Shown here one piece after another: positions 6,943 to 13,611 of a stretch of DNA of 13,611 nt; within the stretch, counting starts at the first letter, position 1, and each line of letters opens with the position of its first letter. The notes under the pieces were generated by a model. It searched no databases and was not told the DNA's origin. It saw nothing but the letters and a program-made list of their open reading frames with translations. The translations under genes and the position numbers were made by a program. The DNA is from Desulfobacteraceae bacterium (lineage in GTDB: Bacteria > Desulfobacterota > DSM-4660 > Desulfatiglandales > Desulfatiglandaceae), in assembly GCA_030642205.1 (NCBI GenBank), contig DAOWOF010000039.1, forward strand, positions 1 through 13,611, in the 5' to 3' direction.

Positions 6943-7512
6943 TTACATTTTTAATATGAATAAATCCTTAAATTGTCGAAGATAATCCCAACCTGACCAG
7001 ATAGTCAGGATCAAGGCTCCCCATAAAAAGACCATTCCTACCACATGAAAGTCTACCTCGAAATATGTATAATTAATACAGAGACAAGATAAGGCAACTG
7101 CCTGAAATATGGTCTTGTATTTTCCTAATATACTCGCATGGATTACCAGCCCTTCATTTACTGCAATTCCTCGCAGACCAGTAATTGCTATTTCTCTACA
7201 GATTATAATAATTACGACCCAAACTGGAATACGATTCATGGGAATTAACATTAGCATGGTTACAGTTATTAAAAGTTTATCAGCTAATGGATCCAGAAAT
7301 TTGCCAAAATTTGTTACAGCACTATACTTCCTGGCAAAAAAACCATCCAGGATATCTGTAATCGAAGCAATAATAAAAAAAATAGCGGCCAAAATTCCAA
7401 AGGATTCCCCTTGAAAACTTAAGCTTATCCATATCAATGGGATACAAGCTATCCTGGTAATAGTTAATAGATTCGGGATAGAAGATCGCCTGGTGTTTGT
7501 AAGAAGATTCAT
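6943..7512 (-). CDS. pgsA: CDP-diacylglycerol-glycerol-3-phosphate 3-phosphatidyltransferase PgsA
   Basis: A 189-residue integral membrane enzyme that makes phosphatidylglycerol-phosphate from CDP-diacylglycerol and glycerol-3-phosphate, the committed step to phosphatidylglycerol and cardiolipin. The CDP-alcohol phosphotransferase signature is complete near residues 49-75: DILDGFFARKYS, then GKFLDPLADK, giving DG-x2-AR-x8-G-x3-D-x3-D. The N-terminal SIPNLLTITRIACIPL is typical of PgsA. Several hydrophobic segments follow (for example FGILAAIFFIIAS, VWVVIIIICREIAI, VVGMVFLWGALILTIW). The length is normal for the family. The start ATG has ACGAGG upstream. It lies 217 bp after the lytic transglycosylase and before tRNA-Gly and tRNA-Cys. 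The 217-bp upstream gap holds a copy of a diverged repeat (7584-7628) and no supported gene. Confidence 0.95.
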   Translation of the reverse strand: MNLLTNTRRSSIPNLLTITRIACIPLIWISLSFQGESFGILAAIFFIIASITDILDGFFARKYSAVTNFGKFLDPLADKLLITVTMLMLIPMNRIPVWVVIIIICREIAITGLRGIAVNEGLVIHASILGKYKTIFQAVALSCLCINYTYFEVDFHVVGMVFLWGALILTIWSGWDYLRQFKDLFILKM

Positions 7513-7583
7513 AATTGATAACCTCGTAAGAAGTCAGAGCGTCTTTTTACTTGGCAAGGGAGGGAGATCCTTACCCATACCCT

Positions 7584-7628
7584 GGCCTTGTGTATTGATG
7601 TGCCTTTTACAAGTTCATCATGATTAGG
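7584..7628. repeat. Diverged dispersed repeat, copy A
   Basis: This 45-base stretch in the pgsA upstream gap aligns without gaps to 10976-11020; I count 31 of 45 identical positions. They share GGCC at one end, TTGATG, an 11-base identical block AAGTTCATCAT and AGG at the other end. Both copies are intergenic and in the same orientation. It may be a small palindromic intergenic repeat (REP/MITE-like) family of this genome. Confidence 0.4.
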
Positions 7629-7729
7629 ATATGTCACGAAATAAGTATCAGATTTTGCATTGAAGAAACCTAACCTGAATATGAGCGCCAAATGCAAGAT
7701 TAGTCTTGCTGTGGATATTGTCTGAATAC

Positions 7730-8299
7730 TTACTTATATTGTTTATGATAATTAATGACCCGTGCAATAAAGTTTTTTGTTTCCCTAAATGGTGGTAGTC
7801 CTTTATGTGCCGCTACATTTTCAGGCCCAGCATTATAGGCCGCTAATGCCAGTGTTATGTCATTATTGAATCGTTTAAGTAAGAGGCTTAAATAACGTGT
7901 TCCAGCAAATATATTTTCTTTAGGATCAAAAGGATTTTTCAGGTTCATATCAGAGGCGGTGTCAGGCATTAGCTGCATTAAACCTTTTGCTCCTTTATTG
8001 GAGATTGCATGCTTATCAAAGTCAGACTCAGCCTTGATAACTGCTTTAATTAAGGCTGAGTCCATGTCATAGTGTTTTGCAGCTTGATTTATAATCTTCT
8101 GATACGATTTAATATAATCAACTGGTGGTTGATTGGCAAATCTATAGTATAATTGGTATCGTCTCTCGGTCTTGATGTTTGTAAAATGAGGAACACCATC
8201 TTCATCAATATAGTGATAAATATTTGCGGCTAATGGCATCCCCAATAATAATTGAGTTATAAAAATAAAAAAGAAGAGACATTTTTTATTGAGATACAT
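7730..8299 (-). CDS. Secreted lytic transglycosylase (SLT domain) with N-terminal DUF4124-like segment
   Basis: A 189-residue exported murein-cleaving enzyme. Residues 1-25 form a signal peptide (KK, hydrophobic FFFIFITQLLLG, then PLAAN). Residues 27-42 (IYHYIDEDGVPHFTNI) resemble the short DUF4124 segment found before SLT domains. The Slt/MltC-type catalytic domain spans about 65-189. It has the catalytic Glu at E91 in KAVIKAESDFDKHAIS, then GAKGLMQLMP (103-112) and AAYNAGPENV (153-162). Family enzymes cleave the MurNAc-GlcNAc bond to 1,6-anhydro products in the periplasm. Its ATG overlaps the stop of the transaldolase gene by one base (TAATG), so the two are translationally coupled, although their functions are unrelated. 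I give no specific slt/mlt name because the domain alone does not decide it. Confidence 0.92.
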   Translation of the reverse strand: MYLNKKCLFFFIFITQLLLGMPLAANIYHYIDEDGVPHFTNIKTERRYQLYYRFANQPPVDYIKSYQKIINQAAKHYDMDSALIKAVIKAESDFDKHAISNKGAKGLMQLMPDTASDMNLKNPFDPKENIFAGTRYLSLLLKRFNNDITLALAAYNAGPENVAAHKGLPPFRETKNFIARVINYHKQYK

Positions 8300-8943
8300 T
8301 ATTGCGTTGTTTTTTCCCAGTCAGCCAGGAAGTTTTTTAGACCGATATCTGTTAAGGGGTGTTTAACAAGCTGATTTATAACTTTAAACGGGATCGTTGC
8401 AATATCTGCGCCCATCAGGGCAGCGTCCAGCACGTGGAGGGGATTTCTGATACTCGCGACAATAACTTCGGTTTCAAAGCCATAGTTATCATAAATCGTT
8501 ATGATTTCTTCCACCATAGCCATGCCCCTTTGACTGATATCATCAAAGCGTCCTACAAATGGGCTGATATAGGTAGCTCCAGCTTTAGCAGCCATCAAGG
8601 CCTGGAGGGGAGAAAAACAAAGGGTTAGATTAGTCTTGATTTCCTTGGCGCTAAGGATCTTGGTTGCCTTTAGCCCTTCTTCCAGCAAGGGTATCTTGAC
8701 TACAATATTTTCTGCGAGTTTGGCCAAGTCCTCGGCTTCCCTGATCATACCTTCCGCATCAATGCTAACTACTTCTGCGCTTACAGGGCCATCTACAATG
8801 GAACATATTTCTTTTATAAGGCCTTTGAATTCCCGACCCTCTTTAGCAACCAGGCTTGGATTGGTGGTAACGCCGTCTACCATCCCTAATTCATTTGCCC
8901 TTTTAATTTCATCTATATTCGCTGTATCGATGAAAAATTTCAT
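8299..8943 (-). CDS. tal: Small transaldolase (TalC/fructose-6-phosphate aldolase family)
   Basis: A 214-residue TIM-barrel aldolase of the short MipB/TalC subfamily. Visible family features are MKFFIDTANIDEIK at the start, GVTTNPSLVAKEG (24-36), the Schiff-base Lys K83 in VVKIPLLEEG, TNLTLCFSPLQALMAAKAGA, and ISPFVGRFDDI. In E. coli fructose-6-phosphate aldolase the last motif has Tyr (Y131), whereas transaldolases have Phe there; Phe is present here, so transaldolase activity (dihydroxyacetone transfer between sedoheptulose-7-P and fructose-6-P) is the better prediction. It would serve the non-oxidative pentose phosphate pathway in the cytoplasm. The start ATG has AAAGGAA upstream. It lies 24 bp after the small Cys-motif gene and overlaps the lytic transglycosylase start by one base. 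Confidence 0.92.
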   Translation of the reverse strand: MKFFIDTANIDEIKRANELGMVDGVTTNPSLVAKEGREFKGLIKEICSIVDGPVSAEVVSIDAEGMIREAEDLAKLAENIVVKIPLLEEGLKATKILSAKEIKTNLTLCFSPLQALMAAKAGATYISPFVGRFDDISQRGMAMVEEIITIYDNYGFETEVIVASIRNPLHVLDAALMGADIATIPFKVINQLVKHPLTDIGLKNFLADWEKTTQ

Positions 8944-8967
8944 ATTATATTTCCTTTCAATTTAAAT

Positions 8968-9216
8968 TTAGTCTTCTGAAAAATTATTTTTTTTAAATTT
9001 CTCTGCGCATTCCTTACTGCAAAAATGATGGGTAATTCCGTTAATATTAATCTTTATACTACTTTTAAGGGGAATGTAGGTCTTGCAATAAGGATCCTGA
9101 ACCATTTGATCAATCGGTTCATCCTGCTTTAGATTTGATTGCTGTAAATTCATGAAAACTCTTTTAAGAAAATGGTAAATAAGGTAGCCAAATAATGCCA
9201 GTAGTAAAATACGCAT
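8968..9216 (-). CDS. Small membrane-anchored protein with C-terminal Cys motif (PP0621/TRASH-like)
   Basis: An 82-residue protein with one N-terminal hydrophobic segment (LLLALFGYLIYHFL, about 4-17) and no cleavage site that I recognise, so probably an inner-membrane anchor. The soluble part has DPYCKTYIP (41-49) and HHFCSKECAEKFKK (63-76). This pattern, one Cys after Asp-Pro and then F-C-S-x2-C-x3-F, resembles the PP0621-like and YHS/TRASH metal-binding families, which often sit beside housekeeping genes. C44, C66 and C70 could bind a metal ion, but the function is unknown. A strong GAGGTGA ribosome site precedes the ATG, and the folK stop lies 12 bp upstream, so it is clearly part of the folK-tal-slt run. 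Confidence 0.82.
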   Translation of the reverse strand: MRILLLALFGYLIYHFLKRVFMNLQQSNLKQDEPIDQMVQDPYCKTYIPLKSSIKININGITHHFCSKECAEKFKKNNFSED

Positions 9217-9228
9217 TTTTATTTCACC

Positions 9229-9717
9229 TCAAATGGGAAATATTGCTTGATCATCATTTTCCAGGCCTTTTAATAATTCAACCATAGTCTGGCCCAAAAG
9301 CGGATGAATTAGATCTGGCGAAATTTTTGTCATGGGTATCAAAACAAATTTTCGTAAATGCATAAGTAAGTGTGGGATAATTAAGCCATTTTTATCTATG
9401 ACTTCGTTACCAAAAAAAATAATGTCGAGATCAATAACCCGGGGACCCCATTTTTCTACCCTGACACGCCCCAATTTTGTTTCGATATCATGTAGCTGCC
9501 TCATAAGTTTATGGGGTGATAGATTTGTTTTTACTGATATTACACCATTTACAAACCAATCCTGATCTTCCATCCCTACCGGCGCTGTGCTAAAGAAGGG
9601 CGACTGTCTTTCAATTTTACAGCCTGGGAGGTTTTCGATCATTTGAATGGCATCCGTACAATTCTTGTTTTTGTCTCCCAGATTTGAGCCTAATGCTATG
9701 TAGGCAATTGTTAACAT
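9229..9717 (-). CDS. folK: 2-amino-4-hydroxy-6-hydroxymethyldihydropteridine pyrophosphokinase (HPPK)
   Basis: A 162-residue HPPK, the usual size. It transfers pyrophosphate from ATP to 6-hydroxymethyl-7,8-dihydropterin in folate synthesis. Family motifs are IALGSNLGDK (7-16), the substrate-side segment SPFFSTAPVGMEDQDWFVNG (39-58), and GRVRVEKWGPRVIDLDII (83-100). D96 and D98 match the Mg-binding Asp pair of E. coli HPPK. IPHLLMHLRKFVLIP follows. The ribosome site is weak (ATAAAG). The dapL stop lies 31 bp upstream, suggesting expression from the dap operon. Folate supply also fits an organism that uses tetrahydrofolate in the Wood-Ljungdahl pathway, but folK is a general housekeeping gene, so the link is not specific. 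Confidence 0.95.
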   Translation of the reverse strand: MLTIAYIALGSNLGDKNKNCTDAIQMIENLPGCKIERQSPFFSTAPVGMEDQDWFVNGVISVKTNLSPHKLMRQLHDIETKLGRVRVEKWGPRVIDLDIIFFGNEVIDKNGLIIPHLLMHLRKFVLIPMTKISPDLIHPLLGQTMVELLKGLENDDQAIFPI

Positions 9718-9748
9718 CTTTATAAAATACCAGACTTTTTACTGAAAA

Positions 9749-10918
9749 CTAGAAAGTCATTTTTTTAAGTCTATTAAGAGCCTCTATAAGGCGATCGCTT
9801 TTCTGGGTCAGGGCAATACGAAAATAGCCTTCACCTGGTTCCCCAAAACCATTACCGGGCGTAACTACCAAGCCTGCTTCTTCCAAAAGTCTGGATGTTA
9901 TCTGAGCGGAGGTGAAGCCGGAAGGAACTTCAACCCATAAATAAAAGGTTGCCTTGGGAGGATCGACAGTAAAACCAAGTTCATTTAATCCCTCAACCAT
10001 GATGTCCCTGCGTCTCTTATATACTTCATTCATATGACGAACACAGGCCTGGTCCCCGGTGATGGCTTCAATTCCTGCAAGCTGAATTGCCTGAAAAGCA
10101 CCTGAATCTATATTGCTCTTAATTGCTCCAAGTCCTTCAATCGCTTTTTTATTTCCCACGGCAAAGCCGATCCTCCAACCTGTCATATTATAGGTCTTGG
10201 AAAGTGAATGAAACTCCAGCCCAACTTCTTTCGCTCCTTCAACCTCCAGAAAACTTGGCGGGGAATAGCCGTCAAAGGCCATTTCTGTATAGGCCGCATC
10301 ATGACAAATTGCAATTTGATGTTTGTTGGCAAACTCCACTACCCGTTTAAAAAAATCAAGATCAGCTATGGCGGAAGTAGGGTTATTAGGATAATTTAAA
10401 AACATAATTCGGGCCTGGGCGCATATATCCGCAGGGATAGCCTCAAGATCCGGCAGAAAATTATTCTCTTTTATAAGGGGCATGAAAAATGATTCGCCTC
10501 CCGCAAAGAGGGTCGCAATATGATATACAGGATAACCTGGCGTTGGAACAAGCACAATGTCTCCAGGGTTAATAAATGCAAGGGGGAAATGGGCAATGCC
10601 TTCCTTGCTGCCTATTAGGGATACTACTTCCGAATCAGGATCAAGTTTTACTCCGAATCGCTGTTGATACCATTTGGCAACTGTTTCCTTGAACAGGCTC
10701 ATTCCTGAATAAGATGGATATTGATGGTTGGCAGGATCTTCTGCACTCTTTTTTAAGGTTTCAATGATATGAGGTGGCGTTGGCAAGTCGGGGTCGCCTA
10801 CGCCTAAATCGATAATATCTATTCCCTGGGCCTGTGCCTCAGATTTTTTGCGATCAATCTCCTTAAAGAGATAAGGAGGTAATTTTTTAAGTCTTTCCGC
10901 TTTTTCAAGTATCTTCAT
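9749..10918 (-). CDS. dapL: LL-diaminopimelate aminotransferase DapL
   Basis: A 389-residue class I/II PLP aminotransferase. The PLP lysine is K241 in SLSKTYNMTGWRIGF; other fold-type I features are LNYPNNPT (174-181), CHDAAYTEMAFDG (205-217), VPTPGYPVYH (124-133) and the N-terminal DLGVGDPDLPTPPHI (37-51). The family ranges from LL-DAP to Asp/Ala aminotransferases. I name it DapL because it lies directly in a dapF-dapA-dapB series and because DapD, DapC and DapE do not occur beside it. DapL converts tetrahydrodipicolinate to LL-diaminopimelate in one step with glutamate as amino donor. AGGAG precedes the ATG. The 133-bp gap after dapB contains repeat copy B. If other dap genes occur elsewhere in the genome, another aminotransferase role would be possible. 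Confidence 0.9.
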   Translation of the reverse strand: MKILEKAERLKKLPPYLFKEIDRKKSEAQAQGIDIIDLGVGDPDLPTPPHIIETLKKSAEDPANHQYPSYSGMSLFKETVAKWYQQRFGVKLDPDSEVVSLIGSKEGIAHFPLAFINPGDIVLVPTPGYPVYHIATLFAGGESFFMPLIKENNFLPDLEAIPADICAQARIMFLNYPNNPTSAIADLDFFKRVVEFANKHQIAICHDAAYTEMAFDGYSPPSFLEVEGAKEVGLEFHSLSKTYNMTGWRIGFAVGNKKAIEGLGAIKSNIDSGAFQAIQLAGIEAITGDQACVRHMNEVYKRRRDIMVEGLNELGFTVDPPKATFYLWVEVPSGFTSAQITSRLLEEAGLVVTPGNGFGEPGEGYFRIALTQKSDRLIEALNRLKKMTF

Positions 10919-10975
10919 ATTAGAACAACTCCTGCCTGACAGTTATGATGGTATTGTATTTTTTGTGCTATATAA

Positions 10976-11020
10976 GGCCATTAAAGTTGATGGGCTTGTA
11001 AAAAGTTCATCATCAACAGG
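10976..11020. repeat. Diverged dispersed repeat, copy B, containing a 7-bp inverted repeat
   Basis: This is the second copy of the 45-base element at 7584-7628, located between dapB and dapL. Within it GTTGATG (10986-10992) and CATCAAC (11011-11017) form a perfect 7-bp inverted repeat around an 18-base spacer. Copy A has lost the perfect pairing. Confidence 0.4.
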
Positions 11021-11051
11021 CCCTGGGAGGGTAAGCCTCCGTCGAGTAAAA

Positions 11052-11855
11052 TTATTTAATCCCCAGGACATCCTGCATATCATATAATCCTTTTGGCTGC
11101 TTGACGACCCATAAGGCTGCCCGAATAGCTCCTCTTGCAAAATTATCACGGTTGTGAGCACGGTGTATTAATTCCAATCTCTCTCCTGTTCCGCCAAACA
11201 TAACAGTATGTTCTCCTGTAATGTCGCCGGCCCGCATGGTTTGAATACCGATCTCATCCCTGGTTCTTTCTCCAATAATACCTTTACGGCAATATACTCC
11301 CGATTTGTCCAGGTTCCTTCCGGTAGCATCCGCAATAATCTGAGCTAAACGAATGGCTGTGCCACTGGGAGCATCTTGTTTAAGTCGATGATGTACTTCC
11401 ATTATTTCCATGTCATAGTTCTGGCCAAGAAGGTGGGCCATCTCTTTGACAATCTTAAACATTACGTTGACCCCTACACTCATATTAGGTGCCAGTACAC
11501 AGCTGATGGATTTGGAAAAATTTTTAATTTCTTTAATATTGTCTGCTGTCAATCCGGTTGTGCCGATTACCATGGAAAGCCCATGAGGTGCTGCCTGGCA
11601 AATATTTGCCAGGGTTGCCTGTGGGAGAGTGAAATCAATCAATACCTGGCCTTTTTTAACAACCTCTTCAAGTGAAGATGTTATTTTAATCCCTGAGAAT
11701 CCAGTTCCTGCCGCCACCCCGGCATCTTCGCCTACCAGGGGATGTTTTGGATGTTCAAAGGCTCCGGCCAACTCGGTTTCTTGATCTTGCTGGATCAAAT
11801 TTATAATTCGTTTTCCCATACGACCGGCAGCTCCGGCCACAATTATTTTAACCAT
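11052..11855 (-). CDS. dapB: 4-hydroxy-tetrahydrodipicolinate reductase DapB
   Basis: A 267-residue NAD(P)H-dependent reductase of the lysine/diaminopimelate pathway, producing tetrahydrodipicolinate, the substrate of DapL. The N-terminal Rossmann motif is AGAAGRMGKRI (7-17). FTLPQATLANI and GTTGL (98-102) follow, then the catalytic and substrate-binding segment EVHHRLKQDAPSGTA (153-167) with H155/H156, K159 and the signature DAPSGTA. The length is normal. GGAGAG precedes the ATG. The gap of 107 bp to dapA upstream shows no recognisable site. Confidence 0.96.
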   Translation of the reverse strand: MVKIIVAGAAGRMGKRIINLIQQDQETELAGAFEHPKHPLVGEDAGVAAGTGFSGIKITSSLEEVVKKGQVLIDFTLPQATLANICQAAPHGLSMVIGTTGLTADNIKEIKNFSKSISCVLAPNMSVGVNVMFKIVKEMAHLLGQNYDMEIMEVHHRLKQDAPSGTAIRLAQIIADATGRNLDKSGVYCRKGIIGERTRDEIGIQTMRAGDITGEHTVMFGGTGERLELIHRAHNRDNFARGAIRAALWVVKQPKGLYDMQDVLGIK

Positions 11856-11962
11856 AGTCTCTCCAACGATGATGGTTTTTCCCAGAATAATGACATGGAT
11901 TTTCGAGTTGGGATGCTTAATTTACTGGAAATATAAAGTGCTTGAGGGTTTTTTGATGTGGG

Positions 11963-12835
11963 TCAGATCAAGCCATAATCCTTTAGTTCCTTTTTGAGTT
12001 TCTCCCTGTTTTCAGGAGCCATTTGTACCAGTGGCAGTCTCAAACCATCCTTGATTTGTCCCATCATTACCAGGGCGGTTTTAACGGGGACAGGATTTGT
12101 TTCAAAGAATATGGCTTTAGATAAAGGAAGGAGTTTATAAAAGCTATCTTTGGCTTTCTCAGGATTTCCATCTTCCCAGGCCATTATTATATTGGCAGAA
12201 TCTCGGGGCACAAGGTTGGCAACAACAGAAATTATGCCCTTTCCTCCGATGGACAGAACCGGCAATGTTAAATTATCATCGCCTGAAAGCAGATCTATTT
12301 TATCACCAGCCAGGCTGATTATTTCAGCCATTTGACCCAAATTCCCGGAAGCCTCTTTGATGGCAACTATATCCGGGATCTCAGCCAGACGTGCGACAGT
12401 CTCCGGCAGCAGGTTCACGGCTGTTCGTCCTGGTACATTATAAAGTATCTGTGGTAAGGGGACTGCTTTTGAAATAGCCTTAAAATGCTGATAGAGCCCT
12501 TCCTGTGTTGGTTTGTTATAATAAGGGGTTACCTGCAGGGTTGCGTCTGCTCCTGCATCTTTTGCATGGGCAGTAAGCGCAATGGCCTCCTCTGTGCTAT
12601 TTCCACCTGTTCCGGCAATAACAGGCACTCTTTTATTTATCGCTGATACAGCAACATCTATTACATGCATATGTTCCTCTATGCTTAGAGTAGCCGACTC
12701 TCCTGTTGTGCCGCATGGGATTATTGCACTGGTTCCATTTTTGATCTGGATCTCTATCAAGCTTCGAAATGTCTCTTCATCAAATTTTCCCTGATCAAAG
12801 GGGGTTACGATAGCAACAATAGATCCTTTAAACAT
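11963..12835 (-). CDS. dapA: 4-hydroxy-tetrahydrodipicolinate synthase DapA
   Basis: A 290-residue TIM-barrel aldolase that condenses pyruvate with aspartate semialdehyde, the first committed step to lysine and diaminopimelate. Diagnostic features: PCGTTGESATL (40-50), QVTPYYNKPTQEG (101-113) with the catalytic Tyr pair region, LYNVPGRTAVN (131-141) with Y132, and the Schiff-base Lys K160 in DIVAIKEASGNLG. All expected catalytic residues are present and the length is typical. GGAG lies upstream of the ATG. The dapF stop is 121 bp upstream, and the gap holds a 15-bp inverted repeat. Confidence 0.97.
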   Translation of the reverse strand: MFKGSIVAIVTPFDQGKFDEETFRSLIEIQIKNGTSAIIPCGTTGESATLSIEEHMHVIDVAVSAINKRVPVIAGTGGNSTEEAIALTAHAKDAGADATLQVTPYYNKPTQEGLYQHFKAISKAVPLPQILYNVPGRTAVNLLPETVARLAEIPDIVAIKEASGNLGQMAEIISLAGDKIDLLSGDDNLTLPVLSIGGKGIISVVANLVPRDSANIIMAWEDGNPEKAKDSFYKLLPLSKAIFFETNPVPVKTALVMMGQIKDGLRLPLVQMAPENREKLKKELKDYGLI

Positions 12836-12872
12836 AAAATTATCTCCATACTTATGATGTCTGTTTGAATTT

Positions 12873-12917
12873 AGGAGTTGTCCTGAAACAAGTTGGACAA
12901 TATTCAGGTCAACTCCT
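12873..12917. repeat. 15-bp inverted repeat with one mismatch between dapF and dapA
   Basis: AGGAGTTGTCCTGAA (12873-12887) and TTCAGGTCAACTCCT (12903-12917) are reverse complements at 14 of 15 positions, separated by 15 bases. Neither strand shows a T-run after the stem, so it is not a standard terminator. It could be an mRNA stabiliser or processing hairpin downstream of dapF, an attenuator-like leader for dapA, or a REP-type repeat. Confidence 0.6.
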
Positions 12918-12956
12918 CAGTCAATAGAACAGGATTTAAATGAGAGAAAGAATAAA

Positions 12957-13611
12957 TCATAAGGCCTCAATATGAAGTTGAGCTTCATAAGAAATAGAGG
13001 TATTGCCCTCAAGCCATATCTGTTTAAAGGAATTTTCCTCGAGTGAAAAACAGATCGTTAAATTATCTCCCCCCCTGGTTTCTACTATAACAGGAGATTC
13101 CAGAATCCCACGTATTGCATTCACCAAAACACTGGCTATAGCACCTGTTCCGCAGGCTAAGGTCTCATTTTCTACACCTCTTTCATAGGTCCTGACCCGC
13201 AATCTATGTTTATCTACGACTTGCATAAAATTGGCATTGGTCCCTGAAGGAAGAAAAAGAGAATGATAACGGATCAAGCGGCCCTCGTCTTTGACCGGGT
13301 GCCTGTCAAGTTCCTTTACTCTAACTACAACATGTGGGACACCGGTATTTATGAAATCAACACTTTGCCAGCCAGAGCGTTTTTTCAGGTTTATTTCCAT
13401 CTGAAGATCGGTTGGTTTGGGCATAAGTATCTTCACCATACGTCCATGTATCTCTGCCTTGATTGGTCCTGCGATAGTCTCAAAGGTCATTTTTTGACCG
13501 GCAATTCCTTTTAAAAAGGCGAAACGGGAGACACAACGTCCACCATTGCCGCACATTTCCACCTCGCTGCCATCGGCATTAAAAAAACGCCAGCCAAAAT
13601 CGTATTCCTTG
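12957..13611 (-). CDS. dapF: Diaminopimelate epimerase DapF, partial (5' end outside window)
   Basis: The minus-strand frame is open to the window edge, and the visible 217 codons are the C-terminal four-fifths or so of DapF. The protein interconverts LL- and meso-diaminopimelate for peptidoglycan and lysine. The visible start GWRFFNADGSEVEMCGNGGR is a classic DapF region with the first active-site Cys (codon 13553-13551). The second active-site Cys is in ETLACGTGA (codon 13154-13152). FINTGVPHVVV and SGTNANFMQV are also family motifs. The apparent start at GTG 13562 is internal (Val of SEVEMC), not the true start. It is the first visible gene of the dapF-dapA-dapB-dapL series. The stop is TGA at 12959-12957; no homology continues beyond it. 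Confidence 0.96.
   Translation of the reverse strand, partial: KEYDFGWRFFNADGSEVEMCGNGGRCVSRFAFLKGIAGQKMTFETIAGPIKAEIHGRMVKILMPKPTDLQMEINLKKRSGWQSVDFINTGVPHVVVRVKELDRHPVKDEGRLIRYHSLFLPSGTNANFMQVVDKHRLRVRTYERGVENETLACGTGAIASVLVNAIRGILESPVIVETRGGDNLTICFSLEENSFKQIWLEGNTSISYEAQLHIEAL

Noticed and set aside
7509..7697. A 62-residue minus-strand ORF before pgsA
   Set aside because: It overlaps the pgsA start, has no ribosome site or recognisable domain, and mostly translates the diverged repeat region.
1..13611. CRISPR array, insertion sequence, prophage or integrase
   Set aside because: No evenly spaced direct repeats, transposase or integrase motifs, or target-site duplications were seen.

Overview
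The window looks like chromosomal DNA of an anaerobic, selenocysteine-using bacterium, most likely a sulfate-reducing deltaproteobacterium (Desulfobacterota) with a Wood-Ljungdahl pathway. This placement is inferred from gene content: HdrA/MvhD/MetVF genes, three in-frame UGA codons at known cysteine positions, and lysine biosynthesis through DapL. No 16S or other decisive marker is present.

Left half (1-6579, all + strand): a redox gene cluster. It runs: 3' end of an HdrA-like flavoprotein; an MvhD-like protein with a C-terminal winged-helix-like extension; a 1005-residue double-module HdrA; a second, short MvhD; MetV; MetF. Three consecutive genes are each cut by one in-frame TGA (619-621, 1440-1442, 4328-4330). 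In each case the reading frame continues, the UGA sits at a conserved Cys position, and a hairpin with a GG-containing apical loop follows 19-22 nt later. I read all three as selenoproteins with bacterial SECIS elements. The two MvhD paralogues carry Sec at different positions of the same five-ligand pattern (67 in one, 16 in the other). The context suggests an HdrA-MvhD module that exchanges electrons with methylene-tetrahydrofolate reductase (MetVF), like the acetogen MetFV-Hdr-Mvh complexes. No HdrB or HdrC lies inside the window.

Middle (6580-6942): a bidirectional rho-independent terminator separates the convergent halves. Then, on the minus strand, come tRNA-Cys(GCA) and tRNA-Gly(GCC), both with encoded CCA, and a good promoter.

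Right half (6943-13611, all - strand, transcribed right to left): dapF (5' end outside the window), dapA, dapB, dapL, folK, a small membrane-anchored Cys-motif protein, a small transaldolase, a lytic transglycosylase and pgsA, followed by the two tRNAs. dapF-A-B-L is the final part of the diaminopimelate/lysine pathway by the one-step aminotransferase route. The gaps between the dap genes and before pgsA are 107-217 bp and hold inverted repeats, including a 45-nt element present in two diverged copies.
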